This document shows, one piece after another, positions 19,080-27,547 of a DNA stretch of 54,701 nt. Each line of letters opens with the position of its first letter. Position 1 is the first letter of the stretch. Origin of the DNA: Paracoccaceae bacterium (GTDB lineage Bacteria; Pseudomonadota; Alphaproteobacteria; Rhodobacterales; Rhodobacteraceae); the NCBI GenBank assembly GCA_902631295.1, contig CACOXV010000010.1:1-54701 (forward strand). The letters run 5' to 3'. The notes under the pieces were generated by a model. That model saw only the letters and a program-made list of their open reading frames with translations, made no database searches and was not told the DNA's origin. The translations under genes were made by a program, and so were the position numbers.

Positions 19080-21485
19080 TCAATGTGTAACCGCACCGGA
19101 GGGTCCGTCGTTTTCTGTTATAGGTGAGCTTTTTTGTTCGTCCTCATAATTTGGATCCCATTCTATTGGTTCCGGTTCTTCAACCAAGGCATATTTTATT
19201 ACTTCATCAACATGTGATACCGCTACAATATCTAGACCATCTTTTACGTTGTCTGGTATCTCAACCAAATCTTTCTCATTGTCTTGCGGAATGAGCACGG
19301 TTTTAATTCCACCCCTCAGTGCTGCAAGTAGCTTCTCTTTCAGACCGCCGATCGGCAATGCATTACCTCGTAAAGTTACCTCCCCAGTCATTGCTAAATC
19401 TTTTTTTATTGGGATACCGCTCAACACGGAAACTATTGATGTGACCATTGCAAGTCCTGCGCTTGGTCCATCTTTCGGGGTGGCTCCTTCTGGAACATGG
19501 ACATGAATATCTAGCTTGTCAAACCGAGTGGGTTTAACTCCAATTTTTGGACTAATAGATCTTACATAAGAACTGGCTGCGTCAATCGACTCCTTCATAA
19601 CATCACCAAGTGTGCCGGTCGTTTTCATTCTACCTTTGCCCGGTAATTTCAAAGCTTCTATTTGCAGCAAGTCACCACCTGCTGATGTGTAGGCTAGTCC
19701 AGTGACTACGCCTACCTGATCCTGCAGTTCTGCCAAGCCGTATTTGAACTTTCTAACCCCCAAGAAATCAGATAAGTTTTCTGGAGTGATGGTGACTGAT
19801 TGGCTTTCATTTTTAACAATTTTTGTGACAACTTTACGTGCTAGCCGGGCTATTTCACGCTCTAAGTTTCGCACACCAGCTTCGCGAGTATAAAACTGAA
19901 TAATAGCAGTAAGCGCTTTGTCTGAAAGAGTAAACTCGTCCTTTTTTAATCCATTATTTTTAAGCGATTTATCCAATAGATGCCGGAGAGCAATCTCTCT
20001 CTTCTCATCTTCGGTGTAGCCGGCTAATGGAACCACCTCCATTCGATCAAGTAGTGGCCCCGGCATATTGTAGCTATTGGCTGTGGTTAGAAACATGACG
20101 TTTGAGAGGTCATATTCAACTTCCAAGTAATGATCGGAAAATGTACCATTTTGTTCTGGATCAAGAACTTCGAGCATTGCTGATGCAGGATCTCCGCGAA
20201 AGTCCTGTCCCATCTTATCAATTTCATCAAGCAAAATTAATGGGTTAGTTGTCTTTGCTTTCTTTAGTGCCTGAATAATTTTACCAGGCATTGATCCAAT
20301 ATATGTACGTCTATGGCCACGTATTTCACTTTCGTCGCGAACCCCACCTAAAGAAATTCTAATAAATTCTCGACCAGTAGCTTTTGCTACTGATTTGCCA
20401 AGTGAAGTTTTTCCTACACCAGGAGGTCCAACCAAACACATAATTGGGCCTTTGACCTTTTTGCTTCGTTGTTGAACAGCAAGATATTCTACGATCCGTT
20501 CCTTAACTTTGTCTAAACTATAGTGATCATCATCTAGTATTTTCTGAGCACGATTAAGATCTTTTTTAACCCTAGACTTTTTTCCCCAAGGAAGGCACAG
20601 AAGCCAATCCAAATAATTTCTTACTACAGTTGCTTCTGCAGACATTGGCGACATGGACTTGAGTTTTTTAATTTCAGCTTCCGCTTTTTCTTTTGCTTCT
20701 TTACTAAGCTTTGTAGATTTTACTCGTGCCTCCAGCTCTGCTATTTCGTTCTGACCATCTTCGCCATCACCAAGTTCCTTTTGTATGGCTTTCATTTGCT
20801 CATTGAGATAATACTCGCGTTGTGTCCGCTCCATTTGCGATTTAACTCGAGTTTTTATCTTTTTTTCTACTTGCAAAACGCTTACTTCACTTTGCATGTG
20901 CGAGTAAGCCTGCTCTAAGCGCTCACTGATTATCAAATTCTCTAATAACTTTTGTTTTTCTTCAACTTCAATTCCAAGATGTCCAGCTATCAAATCAACC
21001 AACTGACGCGGATCTTCAGCACTAGCGACGGATGCCAGCGCTTCCTCAGGAATGTTTTTCTTTATTTTAGCATATTTTTCAAATTCCGAAGCAATTGTTT
21101 TTTGTAGAGCTTTGATCGTTTCAGCATCTCCCTCATCTTCTATTAGTTCTTCTGCATAGGCCTCAAAAAATTCATCATTTTCAATAAAGTTCGAAATCTT
21201 TACACGTTTGTTACCCTCTACGAGTACTTTGACAGTCCCATCTGGAAGTTTTAAAAGTTGTAATACGTTGGCTAAAACGCCAACACTATAAATCCCTTCA
21301 CTGGTTGGTTCATCGTCAGTAGCATCTATTTGACTTGACAATAGTATTTCTTTGTCTTCTGCCATGACAACCTCGAGTGCTTTTACAGATTTCTCCCTGC
21401 CTACAAACAATGGCACAACCATATGTGGGAAGACCACGATGTCGCGGAGAGGTAGCACGGGATATAAAGTTAAATCATTAGCCAT
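19080..21485 (-). CDS. lon: ATP-dependent protease Lon
   Basis: Cytoplasmic AAA+ serine protease (801 residues from this start) that degrades misfolded and regulatory proteins. It has an N-terminal substrate domain (YPVLPLRDIVVFPHMVVPLF), a coiled linker, Walker A GPPGVGKTSLGKS, Walker B LILLDEIDKMG, and a protease domain with the catalytic serine in PKDGPSAGLAMVTS and the lysine in GGLKEKLLAALRGG. An ATG four codons upstream (21497) is possible, but 21485 has GGTGA at the right spacing. A heat-shock-type promoter sits about 70-100 bp upstream. tRNA-Val lies beyond its 3' end. Confidence 0.97.
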   Translation of the reverse strand: MANDLTLYPVLPLRDIVVFPHMVVPLFVGREKSVKALEVVMAEDKEILLSSQIDATDDEPTSEGIYSVGVLANVLQLLKLPDGTVKVLVEGNKRVKISNFIENDEFFEAYAEELIEDEGDAETIKALQKTIASEFEKYAKIKKNIPEEALASVASAEDPRQLVDLIAGHLGIEVEEKQKLLENLIISERLEQAYSHMQSEVSVLQVEKKIKTRVKSQMERTQREYYLNEQMKAIQKELGDGEDGQNEIAELEARVKSTKLSKEAKEKAEAEIKKLKSMSPMSAEATVVRNYLDWLLCLPWGKKSRVKKDLNRAQKILDDDHYSLDKVKERIVEYLAVQQRSKKVKGPIMCLVGPPGVGKTSLGKSVAKATGREFIRISLGGVRDESEIRGHRRTYIGSMPGKIIQALKKAKTTNPLILLDEIDKMGQDFRGDPASAMLEVLDPEQNGTFSDHYLEVEYDLSNVMFLTTANSYNMPGPLLDRMEVVPLAGYTEDEKREIALRHLLDKSLKNNGLKKDEFTLSDKALTAIIQFYTREAGVRNLEREIARLARKVVTKIVKNESQSVTITPENLSDFLGVRKFKYGLAELQDQVGVVTGLAYTSAGGDLLQIEALKLPGKGRMKTTGTLGDVMKESIDAASSYVRSISPKIGVKPTRFDKLDIHVHVPEGATPKDGPSAGLAMVTSIVSVLSGIPIKKDLAMTGEVTLRGNALPIGGLKEKLLAALRGGIKTVLIPQDNEKDLVEIPDNVKDGLDIVAVSHVDEVIKYALVEEPEPIEWDPNYEDEQKSSPITENDGPSGAVTH

Positions 21486-21558
21486 ATTGTTCACCATTTC
21501 TGCTGCTCGAAAATTAGTTGCCTACTGCCTAAGTACGCCAATTAAATCATTATGTAAG

Positions 21559-21587
21559 AAGTGGGGTTTTATTCGTTTTATTCAACC
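21559..21587 (-). promoter_or_regulatory. Candidate RpoH (sigma-32) promoter of lon
   Basis: On the minus strand, GGTTGAA (-35) is followed after 14 bases by CCCCACTT (-10), close to the heat-shock consensus CTTGAAA with 13-14 bases to CCCCATnT. It points at lon, which is a heat-shock gene in related bacteria, and predicts a leader of about 50-65 bases. The rest of the 300-bp gap between lon and tRNA-Asp shows no other clear element. Confidence 0.6.
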
Positions 21588-21803
21588 AGTGTTTTCTTTT
21601 ATTTTGGTTTTTTATCAGAAAAAAACTTAGAAAACTGCAATGTCTTAGAAAAAAAAGTCTACTAACATGGTTTTATTATCATTTGGGTAATGTGTTGTAA
21701 TGTCAAACCGAGCAGCACATTAAAACCTACGGGAAAGAAAAAAACATATTTGCCTAATTGAGCGCTTGACGGGGCTGAGCCGTATGAATAAACAGCCAAT
21801 AAC

Positions 21804-21880
21804 GCGGTTGTAGCTCAGTTGGTTAGAGTACCGGCCTGTCACGCCGGGGGTCGCGGGTTCGAGCCCCGTCAACCGCGCCA
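21804..21880 (+). tRNA. tRNA-Asp (GTC)
   Basis: A 77-base tRNA: acceptor GCGGTTG/CAACCGC with G73, D-arm GCTCAGTTGGTTAGAGT, anticodon stem CCGGC/GCCGG around the loop CTGTCAC (anticodon GTC) and T-arm CGGGTTCGAGCCCCG. The CCA end is encoded. A TTGACG box lies about 33 bases upstream at 21766 and may be its -35. Confidence 0.97.
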
Positions 21881-21936
21881 CTATTTTTAGTACAGTTCAA
21901 TCGATTTTGCTGGGTTCATTACAGAGCGGGCAAAAA

Positions 21937-22368
21937 CTAGTCTTTACCATCATACTCCTCAGCAGAAACATTTCGATTGTCTAACGAAAATTTACCTGCC
22001 CCATTTGCAAAAATATATAAAAGTGCACCAGACAGCGCTATATTTTTCATAAAGGAGATTTGCTGCATTGGATCAGAAAATTCCATATGGAATAGAACTG
22101 CAGTTAAGAAGCAATATCCACTTAGTAATATAGCACAAATTCGAGTTTTCCAGCCGATAATTAAACCAAGACTGCAGAATAGCTCAACAATTATGACAAG
22201 TGGTAAAAGAGAGCCGGATATCCCCATGCTTTCCATCCATCCAGCTGTGGCATCGTAATTAAGTACTTTGCGATAACCAAGTATGAAGAATACTTGAGCG
22301 ACTAATACTCGACCAAGCGGCTTTGAAACTTCTTCAAAGAATGAATAATATTTACTTACTTTATTCAA
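21937..22368 (-). CDS. DoxX family membrane protein
   Basis: A 143-residue protein with four hydrophobic helices and the DoxX pattern: RVLVAQVFFILGYRKVLNYD, then GISGSLLPLVIIVELFCSLG with the conserved helix-2 Glu, and MKNIALSGALLYIFANGAG near the end. Family members sit in the inner membrane and are tied loosely to quinone redox chemistry or to oxidative stress; no precise reaction can be read. It lies 38 bp downstream of the DUF2470 gene on the same strand, so the two may be co-transcribed. Confidence 0.85.
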   Translation of the reverse strand: MNKVSKYYSFFEEVSKPLGRVLVAQVFFILGYRKVLNYDATAGWMESMGISGSLLPLVIIVELFCSLGLIIGWKTRICAILLSGYCFLTAVLFHMEFSDPMQQISFMKNIALSGALLYIFANGAGKFSLDNRNVSAEEYDGKD

Positions 22369-22406
22369 AGAGTTGATCCTTTATTTTTGTAGAAAGTTTC
22401 TATTAA

Positions 22407-22703
22407 TTAAGATAGTTCAAAATCGCGATACAAGTGAGCATGCTTGACTAATTCGGACTTATATTCTTCAGTTGAGGCACAGGTTTTTGTAAATTTGACA
22501 AAGTACAGTTCACCTGTTGACCTAATATAATAACCGTGAAGCTCTAAGGTATCCATTTTGGCATTTTTATCTTTTATTCCATGTTGCCCATTTAAAGTTG
22601 AAGTAATTGAATTTGCATGATCTTCATTCATGTGTTTGATTATTCTTGGTGCTGCTTCAATGAGCCAACGTGGGTGCCTCACACCTGATTTGTGATGTGA
22701 CAT
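22407..22703 (-). CDS. DUF2470 (HugZ C-terminal-type) protein
   Basis: Short soluble protein (98 residues from the ATG at 22703; a GTG nine codons upstream at 22730 lacks a ribosome site). The DUF2470 signature IIKHMNEDHANSITSTL is followed by a four-strand pattern ending in KFTKTCASTEEYKSELVKHAH. In longer HugZ-type proteins this domain sits behind a split-barrel domain and contributes to haem binding and degradation. Here the barrel is absent, so a standalone haem-related role is inference. It is followed by DoxX and preceded by a small membrane ORF. Confidence 0.75.
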   Translation of the reverse strand: MSHHKSGVRHPRWLIEAAPRIIKHMNEDHANSITSTLNGQHGIKDKNAKMDTLELHGYYIRSTGELYFVKFTKTCASTEEYKSELVKHAHLYRDFELS

Positions 22704-22738
22704 AACAACTGCGCTTTCCAATTCAACCACTTAAAAAT

Positions 22739-22864
22739 TTAATCTTTTGCAATCTTGGAAGTTGAATATTTTTTTAGCATTCGGCATGTGTAGAAGCCTG
22801 CTGAAAAAGAAATCGCTACAACTAAAATCAAACTTAATGAGTGGTATATATAAAAAGTATTCAT
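22739..22864 (-). CDS. Small single-pass membrane protein (41 aa)
   Basis: An ATG-initiated frame of 41 codons with AAGGG about nine bases upstream. The product has a polar start (MNTFYIYHS), one membrane helix (LSLILVVAISFSAGFY), then CRMLKKYSTSKIAKD, a positively charged tail that predicts an inside C-terminus. It ends 8 bp before the alternative GTG start, and 35 bp before the ATG start, of the DUF2470 gene on the same strand, which suggests a small operon with DUF2470 and DoxX. No family is recognised. Confidence 0.5.
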   Translation of the reverse strand: MNTFYIYHSLSLILVVAISFSAGFYTCRMLKKYSTSKIAKD

Positions 22865-23085
22865 TGTTTTTACCCTTGTTTTACTTAAATCTGTCAAGGC
22901 TGACTAATAACTAAAACGCTGGCATCAACACCTAAAATTTATCATATATTTTTGACGTGTCTACTGATTTTTGGAAATTACTCCGAAAATGATTGTAAAG
23001 AGCTTGCATAAATTCAGAAACTTGTCTTAATCAACGTGTATCTTTTACCCAGCATATTTTGTAAAAACCGATTGGATAAATTCTA

Positions 23086-24747
23086 ATGATAAAACCAGAT
23101 CATATTTTAGAAATAAACAATCTTTCTATTGGTTTGCCAAAAAGAGCTGATCGAAAATATGCAGTAGAAAATGCGAATATAAAAGTTAGAAGGGGCGAGG
23201 TTTTATGCGTCGTTGGAGAAAGCGGATCAGGCAAGTCTGTAATGACCAGTGCTATTCTAAACGACATCGCCCCTGGGCTCTCGTTTCTTGACGGGGAAGT
23301 TTTATTTAAAGGCGAAGATATTCTTAAATTTAACAACAGAAAGCTCAATGAATTGCGCGGTTCCAGAATATCAATGATTTATCAAGAACCGATGGCTGCT
23401 CTGAATCCGTCGATCAGGATAGGTAAACAGGTTGAGGAAGTTTTCAAGTTGCACAGGCCTGAAGTCAGTGAAGAAGAGCGCAAAAAAGAAACTATAAAAC
23501 TTTTTAAGCAAATGAAGTTACCCTCTCCGGAGCGTATATACTTAAGTTATCCTCACCAGGTTTCGGGAGGACAATGTCAGCGCATTGTTATCGCCATGGC
23601 TCTTGCTTGCAAGCCAGATATTTTGATTGCAGATGAGCCAACTACTGCATTGGATGTAACTACGCAGGCTGAAATTTTGAATTTGATCAATGATTTGAAA
23701 GAAATTTATGACAATGCGACGATTTTTATAACACATGATTTTGGGGTTGTCGCTGATATCGCTGACAGAGTGGCTGTGATGTGTCAGGGGAAAATAATCG
23801 AGCAAGGTAGTAAGGCTGAGGTATTATTAAAACCCCAAGAGCCGTATACAAAATTACTTGTCGACGCTATGCCCCTACTCGAAACTAAAAGGGACCCCAA
23901 CGAAGTATCAATTGACGATCAAGTAGTAGAAGTGTGTGCTCTTAATAAGGTTTATCGTACGGGTCCTCAAACTGTAAATGCCCTTATAGATGCAAACTTT
24001 TCATTGCAAAGAGGCGAAACGCTGGGAGTTGTTGGGGAGAGTGGTTCAGGAAAATCAACACTTGCCAAAACAATCATAAGATTAATCGAACCAACGTCAG
24101 GCTCTGTTATTATAAATAATAAGGATTTTTTATCTCTAACTAAAGAACAATTAGTTTCCGCGCGAAAAGATATTCAAATGATTTTTCAGGATCCATTTGG
24201 TTCTTTAAACCCCTGCCAAACTGTAGGTTATATGATTACTAGAGGTTTGTTGTTGCAAGGTACGCCGTCCAATAAAGCTTGGTCTAAAGCAAAAGAATTA
24301 TTGGGACAAGTAGGCTTGGGAGAAGCCTCAATGAAAAGAAAACCGATAAGCTTTTCCGGTGGTCAACGACAGAGAATTGGAATTGCTCGCGCGCTTAGCA
24401 TGCAGCCTGATGTTGTGGTAGCGGATGAAAGTGTGTCTGCACTTGATTTGTCCGTTCAAAAACAAGTTTTACGGTTAATGGATGAACTGCAGAATAAATA
24501 TCAAATGGCCATGATTTTTATCACACATGATTTAAGAGTAGCTGCACAGATTTCTGATTATATAGCAGTAATGGAAAAAGGTGCTATTGTAGAGTATGGA
24601 ACAGCAAGAAGTATTTTTGAGGCCCCGGAACATGAATATACAAAAAAGTTGATAGATGCAGCCCCTGGACGAACTTGGAGTCCTCCACGGCTTGATCCAG
24701 AAGAGGCTTTGAAAATTACAAAAGAGTTAGAGGCTCTTGGAAATTAA
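23086..24747 (+). CDS. Double-ATPase ABC transporter protein (peptide/nickel type)
   Basis: A 553-residue fusion of two ABC ATPase domains of the Dpp/Opp/YejF class. Domain 1 (about 8-262) has Walker A GESGSGKS, signature VSGGQCQRIVIAMAL and Walker B ILIADEPTTALD. Domain 2 (about 285-530) has GESGSGKS, SFSGGQRQRIGIARAL and VVVADESVSALD, where Ser replaces the usual Pro of DEP. Each ends in the oligopeptide-type tail (PQEPYTKLLVDAMP and PEHEYTKKLIDAAPG). Both ATP sites look functional. No permease or binding protein is nearby, so it probably serves components encoded elsewhere. A 221-bp gap upstream holds no gene. Confidence 0.9.
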   Translation: MIKPDHILEINNLSIGLPKRADRKYAVENANIKVRRGEVLCVVGESGSGKSVMTSAILNDIAPGLSFLDGEVLFKGEDILKFNNRKLNELRGSRISMIYQEPMAALNPSIRIGKQVEEVFKLHRPEVSEEERKKETIKLFKQMKLPSPERIYLSYPHQVSGGQCQRIVIAMALACKPDILIADEPTTALDVTTQAEILNLINDLKEIYDNATIFITHDFGVVADIADRVAVMCQGKIIEQGSKAEVLLKPQEPYTKLLVDAMPLLETKRDPNEVSIDDQVVEVCALNKVYRTGPQTVNALIDANFSLQRGETLGVVGESGSGKSTLAKTIIRLIEPTSGSVIINNKDFLSLTKEQLVSARKDIQMIFQDPFGSLNPCQTVGYMITRGLLLQGTPSNKAWSKAKELLGQVGLGEASMKRKPISFSGGQRQRIGIARALSMQPDVVVADESVSALDLSVQKQVLRLMDELQNKYQMAMIFITHDLRVAAQISDYIAVMEKGAIVEYGTARSIFEAPEHEYTKKLIDAAPGRTWSPPRLDPEEALKITKELEALGN

Positions 24748-24820
24748 AATCTAAAACTAGTGTGTTGACGTTAAAAAATTTCAGAGCATTTTAGTGTTAT
24801 TGATAGCAGAAAGGGATGAA

Positions 24821-25123
24821 ATGTTTATCGCAATGAATAGATTTAAAATAGTTTTAGGAGCTGAAAGCACCTTTGAAGATATTTGGCGTTCCCGCGATAG
24901 TAACCTCAAGGATGTGCCAGGTTTCTTGACTTTTAACTTAATAAAGGGCGAAGCAAATGACGAATATACCTTGTATGCGTCTCACACTACGTGGCAGTCA
25001 AAATTAGATTTTACGAACTGGACAAAATCGGAAGCATTTAGAAACGCCCATAAGGGCGCCGGTAGCCATTCTGAAATTTACCTTGGTCATCCCGTTTTTG
25101 AGGGCTTTGATACAGTAATTTAA
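24821..25123 (+). CDS. Antibiotic biosynthesis monooxygenase/IsdG-like haem monooxygenase
   Basis: A 100-residue ferredoxin-fold monooxygenase of the ABM superfamily. The start at 24821 has AAGGGAT seven bases upstream; an earlier ATG adds an unlikely nine residues. The IsdG haem-degradation triad is complete: Asn6 (MNRFK), Trp67 and His77, with the ten-residue Trp-His spacing seen in IsdG (Trp66, His76). The LYASHTTWQS and YLGHPVFEGF segments resemble alphaproteobacterial HmuQ/HmuD-type proteins. Predicted role: oxygen-dependent haem opening to free iron. The family is firm; haem as substrate is inference. Confidence 0.8.
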   Translation: MFIAMNRFKIVLGAESTFEDIWRSRDSNLKDVPGFLTFNLIKGEANDEYTLYASHTTWQSKLDFTNWTKSEAFRNAHKGAGSHSEIYLGHPVFEGFDTVI

Positions 25124-25140
25124 TTAGTAAATGAAAAAAA

Positions 25141-25212
25141 ATGGACAAAAAAAAGTTACTATTCGCGTTACTAATTGGCATATTAATTGGATTATTTTTT
25201 GAACAATTTTAA
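25141..25212 (+). CDS. Possible 23-aa membrane peptide ahead of crcB
   Basis: An ATG frame of 23 codons: MDKKK, a run of hydrophobic residues (LLFALLIGILIGLFF), then EQF and a stop. It lies 17 bp after the monooxygenase gene and 25 bp before crcB. No good ribosome site is visible. It resembles the first helix of longer VTT/TVP38-type proteins, so it could be a leader peptide, a remnant or chance. Confidence 0.22.
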   Translation: MDKKKLLFALLIGILIGLFFEQF

Positions 25213-25237
25213 GAGCCTTATTTAAAGGAAGGTTACT

Positions 25238-25597
25238 GTGATAGAAAGTTTTTTACTAGTAGGAGCGGGCGGTGCTTTGGGTTCAATGTTACGCTTTGCT
25301 ATAGGTAACTTTGTTAGTTTTCCATATGGTACAATGGCGGTAAATATATTAGGTGCTTTTTTCGCTGGGGCCGTGATTGCTTTTTTCATAAATAAAGTAG
25401 ATGCCAAATTTTACTTTCTTATAATGCCGGGCTTTTTAGGCGGTTTTACTACCTTTTCGGCATTTTCAGTAGATGTTTTAAAACTATGGAGCCAAGAAAA
25501 TATAAGTATTTTATTTTTTTACTTAGTTGGAACTTTGTTCTTTTCTTTGTTTTGCGTTTGGTTAACTTATAAAGTTACTTTGTGGTATTTAAACTAA
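25238..25597 (+). CDS. crcB: Fluoride-specific ion channel CrcB (Fluc)
   Basis: A 119-residue, four-helix protein of the Fluc family that lets fluoride leave the cell as a dual-topology homodimer. Hallmarks are GAGGALGSMLRFAIGN at the start, the conserved Asn in MAVNILGAFFAG, and GFLGGFTTFSAFSVD with the phenylalanine/threonine pore motif. The start is GTG with AAGGAAGG eight bases upstream. No fluoride riboswitch is recognisable in front. It follows the monooxygenase gene at close spacing. Confidence 0.93.
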   Translation: MIESFLLVGAGGALGSMLRFAIGNFVSFPYGTMAVNILGAFFAGAVIAFFINKVDAKFYFLIMPGFLGGFTTFSAFSVDVLKLWSQENISILFFYLVGTLFFSLFCVWLTYKVTLWYLN

Positions 25598-25614
25598 TTA
25601 TTGGGCTTCCCCGT

Positions 25615-27061
25615 CTAAACTGAGAAAATTGGATTAGTTGCTGCAAATGCAAATGTAAGAAAAATTCCATTTGTGGCCCCCGTTGTATATGATCCTATTT
25701 GAATTCTCTGGAACTTTCCAATGTAACCAAAAACGAGAAAATAAAAAATATAAATTGGGACAGTAGTGAACATAACGCCATATTTATTTGGGAAAATTGC
25801 TAAAAGAATTGAAAACCCTATTATTGGCATAATTCTTATCAAAACTGCTAAAGCAGTAGATGAAAACGCAATAAGATTTTCGATAGCTACACAAAAAATA
25901 GTAATGGGTATAATCATTATTAGGAATGCATATAATCGATGATTAGTTATATAGTATGAGCCGATAAATTGATTAATCAAAATAGTTAAAAATAAGAAAG
26001 CTACCGCTAGTTTAAGAAATGAATAAAGGCTAAAATTTTTTAAATTATCACGCGCTTCTTTACATAGTATTAATATTGCAAGGCCGTATAATCCAAAATA
26101 GGCTGCAATGCTACCAAATCCAAAAAGTGAAAATAGTTGGTAGTCTAGTAGGCCAGAAAATAACGCGATCGCTAGTGATGTCACGCTGACAATGGTTAAT
26201 CTAATGGAGCTAAGTTTTTGTTTATCATGGTATTTGGCCTTTGAGAATTGTAGTCGTGACAACCCATAGGTTATTATTGTTAAACTGACTAGGATCCAAA
26301 TAATATGAGTTGCCCAAATTGGTCGTTCATAATTCGTTAGGTCAAACCACTCTATAATTTCTCTACTAGTGTGTGGCGAATAGATAACGCTTACATGCCC
26401 TGTGTTTTTTGTATACGAAGCCTTTCTTCTAACAGTTCCATTTGAATATTCAATATTTTCATTGGCAGCTGGGTCAATTAACTGAGTAAATTTCAATGAA
26501 TGTTTACGTAGATGCCTTTCAAACTGGCCAGATGTAAGTAAAAGGTCCCTAGGGAAATTTGACGTAACTTTTGTTGAATAAGGTGAAATCGCCGCTATGG
26601 ATGAGATTTGTTGGTTTTCGCTGGCGCGAATAACGATATCTGATGCCATAGAATGGCCAATCAAATTTATCTTTATTTCGCTACCATATTTTGTTTTTAA
26701 AAAAACCTATTATACCAATCAACTGATCAACAAGCTGTTGGGTAGTACCTGAAAGCTCTGTAGGATTATTTATCAATTTTTGAGCGTTGGAACCGTGGCC
26801 AATGAAATCAAATATGACAGCATTACTACCTGCATTCGAAATGTCGAATGCAAGCTGTTTCATCATTTCTTTAGAACCAGCATAGCCATGACAAATAATT
26901 GTAAAAACTTTTGACGGTGATTCACTCTGAATAATTTCAATATTTTCTTTGCCTATATCCTCATGCTGCCTTTGGTACTTATACTTATCGACTTGGATAG
27001 CAAATAATAGAAGGATCCCGACAAACAATGCATAGATAGATAAGCTATTTAATTTAATCAT
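25615..27061 (-). pseudogene. Frameshifted membrane alpha/beta hydrolase
   Basis: Two adjoining frames form one protein of about 480 residues. The first (27061-26681) has an N-terminal anchor, the oxyanion segment ICHGYAGSKEMMKQL and DFIGHGSNAQKL, and stops at FFKNKIW. A one-base change of frame at TTTTTTTAAAAAC (26694-26705) restores KTKYGSEIKINL followed by the nucleophile elbow IGHSMASD, the likely catalytic His in NTGHVSVIYS, and about eight membrane helices down to 25615. The parts that should exist are all present, so decay is recent, or the shift is an assembly error or is bypassed by slippage. The substrate is unknown. Confidence 0.75.
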
Positions 27062-27359
27062 GAAATACCCACTGGCCGGTCAACTTAGGTGCCTTTTACC
27101 AGTGAGTTAGCACCAAAATTTATTCTGCCAATGCTGGGCATATAGATCTTTTTAATTTTACAAAACTTTTGTTCGCTGGTCATCGTTGTTGAATGTATTC
27201 CGATTTATTTCAGAATAATAATAGCACTTTTAATGTGTCATTTTGTTTTTAAGCTAATCTAGCCTGTATTTAGTCGAGATAAACTTTGCTGGTTTTATCG
27301 TATAACTTGACAACAGAACTTAATTAACGTGTCATTGTCGGATAAAGGTGGGGGATATT
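27062..27359. other. Gene-free stretch between the hydrolase and the 59-aa ORF
   Basis: About 300 bp between divergent genes. I see no open frame with a ribosome site, no tRNA and no hairpin with a T-run. A TTGACA at about 27308 could be a -35 for the rightward small ORF, but no good -10 follows at 17 bases. Confidence 0.5.
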
Positions 27360-27539
27360 ATGGTAATTCAGAAATTAGAAGGATTTAAAATCTCAGAAAT
27401 CAGTGAGTTGGCTCGAATAGAATTTGAACAGAAGAAAAATACGAGCCGAAACCATCTTGGCAAGCCAAATAAGAAAGTTGAGCAATCTGTAAAGCGCCAA
27501 TTAAATGAACATAAGAAATTTTTGAAAAATAACTTTTGA
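27360..27539 (+). CDS. Small basic hypothetical protein (59 aa)
   Basis: An ATG frame with GGGGG six bases upstream (a GTG four codons earlier overlaps that site and is less likely). The product begins MVIQKLEGFKISEISELARI and continues as a lysine- and asparagine-rich helix ending KKFLKNNF. It has no membrane segment, no cysteine and no recognised family. It converges on dgkA with 8 bp between them. The strong ribosome site and amphipathic pattern favour a real gene. Confidence 0.5.
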   Translation: MVIQKLEGFKISEISELARIEFEQKKNTSRNHLGKPNKKVEQSVKRQLNEHKKFLKNNF

Positions 27540-27547
27540 GAAATACA

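Noticed and set aside
25124-25237. Fluoride riboswitch ahead of crcB
   Set aside because: No match to the conserved fluoride aptamer core is visible in the 114 bp upstream.
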